The position numbers were made by a program, and so were the translations under genes. DNA of 7,982 nucleotides from Alphaproteobacteria bacterium (lineage in GTDB: Bacteria > Pseudomonadota > Alphaproteobacteria > Rhizobiales > Hyphomicrobiaceae): NCBI GenBank assembly GCA_024279745.1, contig JAJRRE010000315.1, forward strand, positions 1 to 7,982, given 5' to 3'. The notes below the pieces were generated by a model. The model was not told where the DNA came from. It made no database searches and saw only the letters and a program-made list of their open reading frames with translations. Shown one piece after another: positions 6,023 to 7,982 of this stretch; positions within the stretch are counted from its first letter, which is position 1, and each line of letters begins with the position of its first letter.

Positions 6023-6027
6023 CGGAG
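6023..6027 (+). promoter_or_regulatory. Ribosome binding site of the permease gene
   Basis: CGGAG ends 9 nt before the ATG at 6037. An ATG at 6033 is in another frame and reads no recognisable protein, so 6037 is the start. Confidence 0.6.
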
Positions 6028-6036
6028 CCTTTATGA

Positions 6037-7014
6037 ATGGGTGTCATTCTTTCAATTTTAACCCCGGTCTTCGCGCTTATTCTATTGGGATTCTTAGCGG
6101 CAAAATTTCGTTATCTGCCGGATAATGCGTCCAAGGTTCTAGCGGAGTTTGGTTTTAAGGTGGCCATGCCGGCATTGTTGTTTCGTGCCATGCTGGGGAT
6201 CGAGCCGGCACACGCATCCCCGTTCTTGCTATGGGCTGCATTTTTATCGGCTATGCTTGTGACATGGATCGCGGCGAGCGTGATCGTGCCATTGATCCTG
6301 CGGCGGCCGATGAGCGATGCGCCGGCGATTGCCATGGGCTCGACATTCGGTAATACGGTAATGCTGGGCATACCGATAGGTCTGGTAGCATTAGGCCCCG
6401 ATGCGGCAACGCCAATGGCGCTGATGGTGGCGGCTCACGCACCCTTGCTGTGGATCATTGCGACGTTGCAGCAAGAAATCACCAGTCGCGATGCCGGTGG
6501 TTCGATCCTGCATTCCTTAGGGGGTGTCGTCTGGGATCTTATTCGTAACCCCATTATAATGTCGCTGGCGGTTGGCGCGCTGGGCTATCTGGTCGGTTTG
6601 AAATTGGACCCGGTGAGTACCCGATTATTGAACCTGCTTGGGCAGGCGGCGGTGCCGACAGCTTTGTTTGCGTTGGGTATGACGCTGGCGGCATTTCGCC
6701 TGAGCGGGCGAACCTCGACCCTCATTGTGATTTGCACGCTGAAATTGCTGTTTTATCCACTGGTGGCCTGGTTCATTGTTACGGCCATCATCGATCTGCC
6801 GCCGATCTGGGCCAAAAGCGTCATTTTATTTTCTGCACTGCCGGTCGGCGCCAACGCCTATTTGTTCGCAGCGCGTTATGATCGGGCCGTGGGCTCGACG
6901 TCGGCGGCGATTGCCGTTTCGTCGCTGCTCTCACTCTTCACTCTTACAATAACATTGGCATTGATGAACGGGTCGCTCAATCCGCAAATGCTAATCGGTG
7001 AGTGGCTGAATTGA
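6037..7014 (+). CDS. AEC-family (auxin efflux carrier-like) transporter
   Basis: An inner-membrane permease of the auxin efflux carrier / malonate carrier family (Pfam Mem_trans), which in bacteria moves small organic acids and related anions. The 325-residue length is typical. About ten hydrophobic segments can be placed: 3-22, 33-53, 62-88, 98-120, 126-144, 170-188, 197-220, 226-250, 258-278 and 286-309, a five-plus-five arrangement around a central loop at 145-169. Family marks are MPALLF (44-49), FGNTVMLGIPIG (104-115) with Asn106 and Pro113 in a broken helix, FALGMTLA (211-218), and the matching second-half break ALPVGANAY (267-275). The substrate cannot be told from the sequence. Being next to ecm makes a dicarboxylate or other organic acid conceivable, but the 183-bp gap and a separate repeat-rich upstream region argue against an operon. 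Confidence 0.87.
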   Translation: MGVILSILTPVFALILLGFLAAKFRYLPDNASKVLAEFGFKVAMPALLFRAMLGIEPAHASPFLLWAAFLSAMLVTWIAASVIVPLILRRPMSDAPAIAMGSTFGNTVMLGIPIGLVALGPDAATPMALMVAAHAPLLWIIATLQQEITSRDAGGSILHSLGGVVWDLIRNPIIMSLAVGALGYLVGLKLDPVSTRLLNLLGQAAVPTALFALGMTLAAFRLSGRTSTLIVICTLKLLFYPLVAWFIVTAIIDLPPIWAKSVILFSALPVGANAYLFAARYDRAVGSTSAAIAVSSLLSLFTLTITLALMNGSLNPQMLIGEWLN

Positions 7015-7080
7015 TTTTGCTTCTCCGGCGAATGTTCGGCTTTGAGGGAAACAATTTCATGACAATGGTTTGCTCTTAAG

Positions 7081-7132
7081 CTCTGATTTCAGACTCTAAT
7101 TCACAGCTCTAGCTGGAAGCTCAAATACTTCC
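7081..7132. repeat. Degenerate 13-bp repeats in the convergent gap
   Basis: CTCT or CTCA recurs every 13 bp at 7081, 7094, 7107 and 7120, with partial similarity inside the units (CTCTGATTTCAGA, CTCTAATTCACAG, CTCTAGCTGGAAG, CTCAAATACTTCC). It lies between the permease stop and the end of the minus-strand gene. Similarity is modest and chance is possible. No clear bidirectional terminator was found in this 136-bp gap. Confidence 0.3.
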
Positions 7133-7150
7133 ATTGGCAACGCTCAGCTT

Positions 7151-7693
7151 TTAAGCAGCAAGTGCTTCGGCAAGATCTATGTTTTGTGCTTTAGCAATTG
7201 GGTGCAGGCGGGGGCCGGGTTTTGAAGGTTGGATTGGTAGCGGCATCACGTCGCCAATCTCTTGCAGCAGCGTATTGAACCGGTACTCTGCCGCGCTTAG
7301 ATGGTCGCTGGTTTTGCTCTGCAGCCGCTCGATCATATCATTACGCGTTGTGGCGGCATCCACGATGTCGGAAAGTCGCTGCCAATGAGCGGCGCTGGCA
7401 CACGGTTGCCCGCCAAAGTCAAACCCGGCATCGGTTTCACTATAAGCTTCTGACGCGCTTTGAGTTAATGCACCAGCATGAAAATTGTGCGCGGTTGAAG
7501 CGCCGGATTTTGGGGGCGGGAATCCAGCTGCATTTTTTCGCAGCAGGTTGGCTTTATCTGTTTTTGAAAGTTGTTGATCATTGTAGCGGCGGTAATAGTA
7601 GAATGCGAACATGCCGGTGGCGTAGACCCAGATATACCAATAGCTGAATATGCTTGAATATAGATCAGAACATATATCGATTAGCAATGCCAC
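7151..7693 (-). CDS. Small membrane-anchored protein of unknown function
   Basis: I do not recognise this 180-residue protein. Its N-terminus has one aromatic-rich hydrophobic segment (about 14-34, SIFSYWYIWVYATGMFAFYYY) followed by RR, which fits a single membrane anchor with the rest in the cytoplasm by the positive-inside rule. No signal peptidase site is evident. Residues 35-95 are polar and low in structure (K-rich, then PPPKSGAS and small residues). Residues 100-150 look helical and charged (AAHWQRLSDIVDAATTRNDMIERL), possibly a short coiled coil, and the tail is Pro-rich then Ala-rich. The GTG start is chosen because AAGG lies 8 nt upstream and the anchor begins soon after. It converges on the permease gene and has its own AT-rich upstream region. 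Gene reality rests on the start signals, the coherent anchor and the length, not on homology. Confidence 0.65.
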   Translation of the reverse strand: MALLIDICSDLYSSIFSYWYIWVYATGMFAFYYYRRYNDQQLSKTDKANLLRKNAAGFPPPKSGASTAHNFHAGALTQSASEAYSETDAGFDFGGQPCASAAHWQRLSDIVDAATTRNDMIERLQSKTSDHLSAAEYRFNTLLQEIGDVMPLPIQPSKPGPRLHPIAKAQNIDLAEALAA

Positions 7694-7701
7694 TTAATCT
7701 A

Positions 7702-7724
7702 CCTTGATGGTTTAAGTTATTGTA
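7702..7724 (-). promoter_or_regulatory. Ribosome binding site and -10 candidate for the minus-strand gene
   Basis: Reading leftward, TACAAT (7719-7724) matches five of six -10 consensus bases, and AAGG (7702-7705) lies 8 nt before the GTG start at 7693. A leader of about 18 nt would result. No good -35 sits 16-18 bp upstream of the TACAAT, so activator dependence or a wrong call is possible. Confidence 0.4.
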
Positions 7725-7750
7725 GCCGAATCTGAATTGCTTCATCGGTA

Positions 7751-7789
7751 ATGACAAGTTTAATTTGTCCGAACACAGCCGGTTGTCAT
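7751..7789. promoter_or_regulatory. Operator-like cluster of TTGTC half-sites
   Basis: ATGACAA (7751-7757) and TTGTCAT (7783-7789) form a perfect 7-bp inverted repeat 25 bp apart, and a third half-site TTTGTCC (7764-7770) lies between them. GACAA (7753-7757) with TTGTC (7765-7769) makes a closer 17-bp dyad. The cluster is 58-96 bp upstream of the minus-strand GTG, a normal place for an operator. The binding protein is unknown. Confidence 0.35.
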
Positions 7790-7843
7790 AAATATCCGAT
7801 AATGCGCACGCTAAACAGGGTTGCCTTTGGTTATTACTAATTA

Positions 7844-7860
7844 TTAATATAATATATTAA
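7844..7860. promoter_or_regulatory. Perfect 17-bp AT palindrome
   Basis: TTAATATA-A-TATATTAA has 8-bp arms around one central A and contains no G or C. It sits in the middle of an AT-rich island that contrasts with the GC-richer genes. It could be a site for a nucleoid protein, a UP-like promoter element or a melting site. The TTAA pair is 9 bp apart, not the 7 bp of a CtrA box. Confidence 0.5.
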
Positions 7861-7982
7861 CGAATGATGAATTTATAAGATTAAACCCTGATAAGGGCCT
7901 TGAGGGCTGAATAGGTTAAGTAATTTGGTCTGTTTCAGGGAGGTTGCTGGCGCGGCAATTGGCTTGTGCGCCAAAGCAGAAC

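Larger units (their letters stand above)
7694..7982. other. AT-rich intergenic region at the right end
   Basis: 289 bp without a clear gene, with a markedly AT-rich core at about 7829-7885. Nearest the minus-strand gene are its ribosome binding site and -10-like box, then three TTGTC-type half-sites (7751-7789), then the AT palindrome (7844-7860). Further right are a small hairpin CCCT-GATA-AGGG (7886-7897), a purine-rich AGGGAGG (7937-7943) and a 6-bp stem TGGCGC (7948-7953) / GCGCCA (7968-7973). The last 40 bases stay open from AGGGAGG onward on the plus strand, so a rightward gene could begin just past the edge, but no start at proper spacing is visible. Confidence 0.55.

Noticed and set aside
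7844..7865. CtrA-type site (TTAA-N7-TTAA) in the AT-rich region
   Set aside because: The two TTAA elements are 9 bp apart, and no other correctly spaced pair was found nearby.
7937..7982. Start of a plus-strand gene after AGGGAGG at the right edge
   Set aside because: Candidate TTG or GTG codons are either directly against the site or 15 or more bases away, and fewer than 15 codons are visible.

Overview
The window looks like chromosomal DNA of an alphaproteobacterium. The evidence is an ethylmalonyl-CoA mutase of the clade typical of that class, an OlsB-type ornithine lipid acyltransferase, a hybrid histidine kinase with a canonical HisKA/HATPase core, and GC content that looks mid-50s percent by eye with frequent TTG leucine codons. 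I cannot name a genus.

Layout. Positions 2-2185 (+) hold the 3' part of a PAS-HisKA-HATPase-REC-REC hybrid sensor kinase whose start lies left of the window. A 330-bp gap with an octanucleotide tandem array follows. Next is olsB (2516-3442, +), then a 350-bp gap that opens with a terminator-like inverted repeat. Then come ecm/meaA (3793-5853, +), a 183-bp gap made largely of repeats, and an AEC-family permease (6037-7014, +). A short convergent gap separates the permease from a small membrane-anchored protein of unknown function on the minus strand (7151-7693). The right end is an AT-rich intergenic stretch that probably carries the upstream control region of that small gene.

How the genes work together. 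The four plus-strand genes point the same way, but gaps of 183-350 bp suggest separate transcription units rather than one operon. Ecm performs the B12-dependent rearrangement of the ethylmalonyl-CoA pathway for acetyl-CoA assimilation. OlsB makes lyso-ornithine lipid. The permease could carry an organic acid, but no direct link to Ecm is visible. No partner genes (ccr, mcd, mcl1, olsA) lie in the window.

The genes are ordinary; the most unusual content is between and at the edges of them. Short tandem arrays with units of 6, 8, 8 and 9 bp sit at gene boundaries, and one 8-bp array begins with the ecm stop codon and places TGA in all three frames. The 8-mer TTTTGTCC occurs four times, only in the gaps on either side of ecm. 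I saw no phage, CRISPR, toxin-antitoxin or defence genes, no tRNA or rRNA, and no intact transposase.
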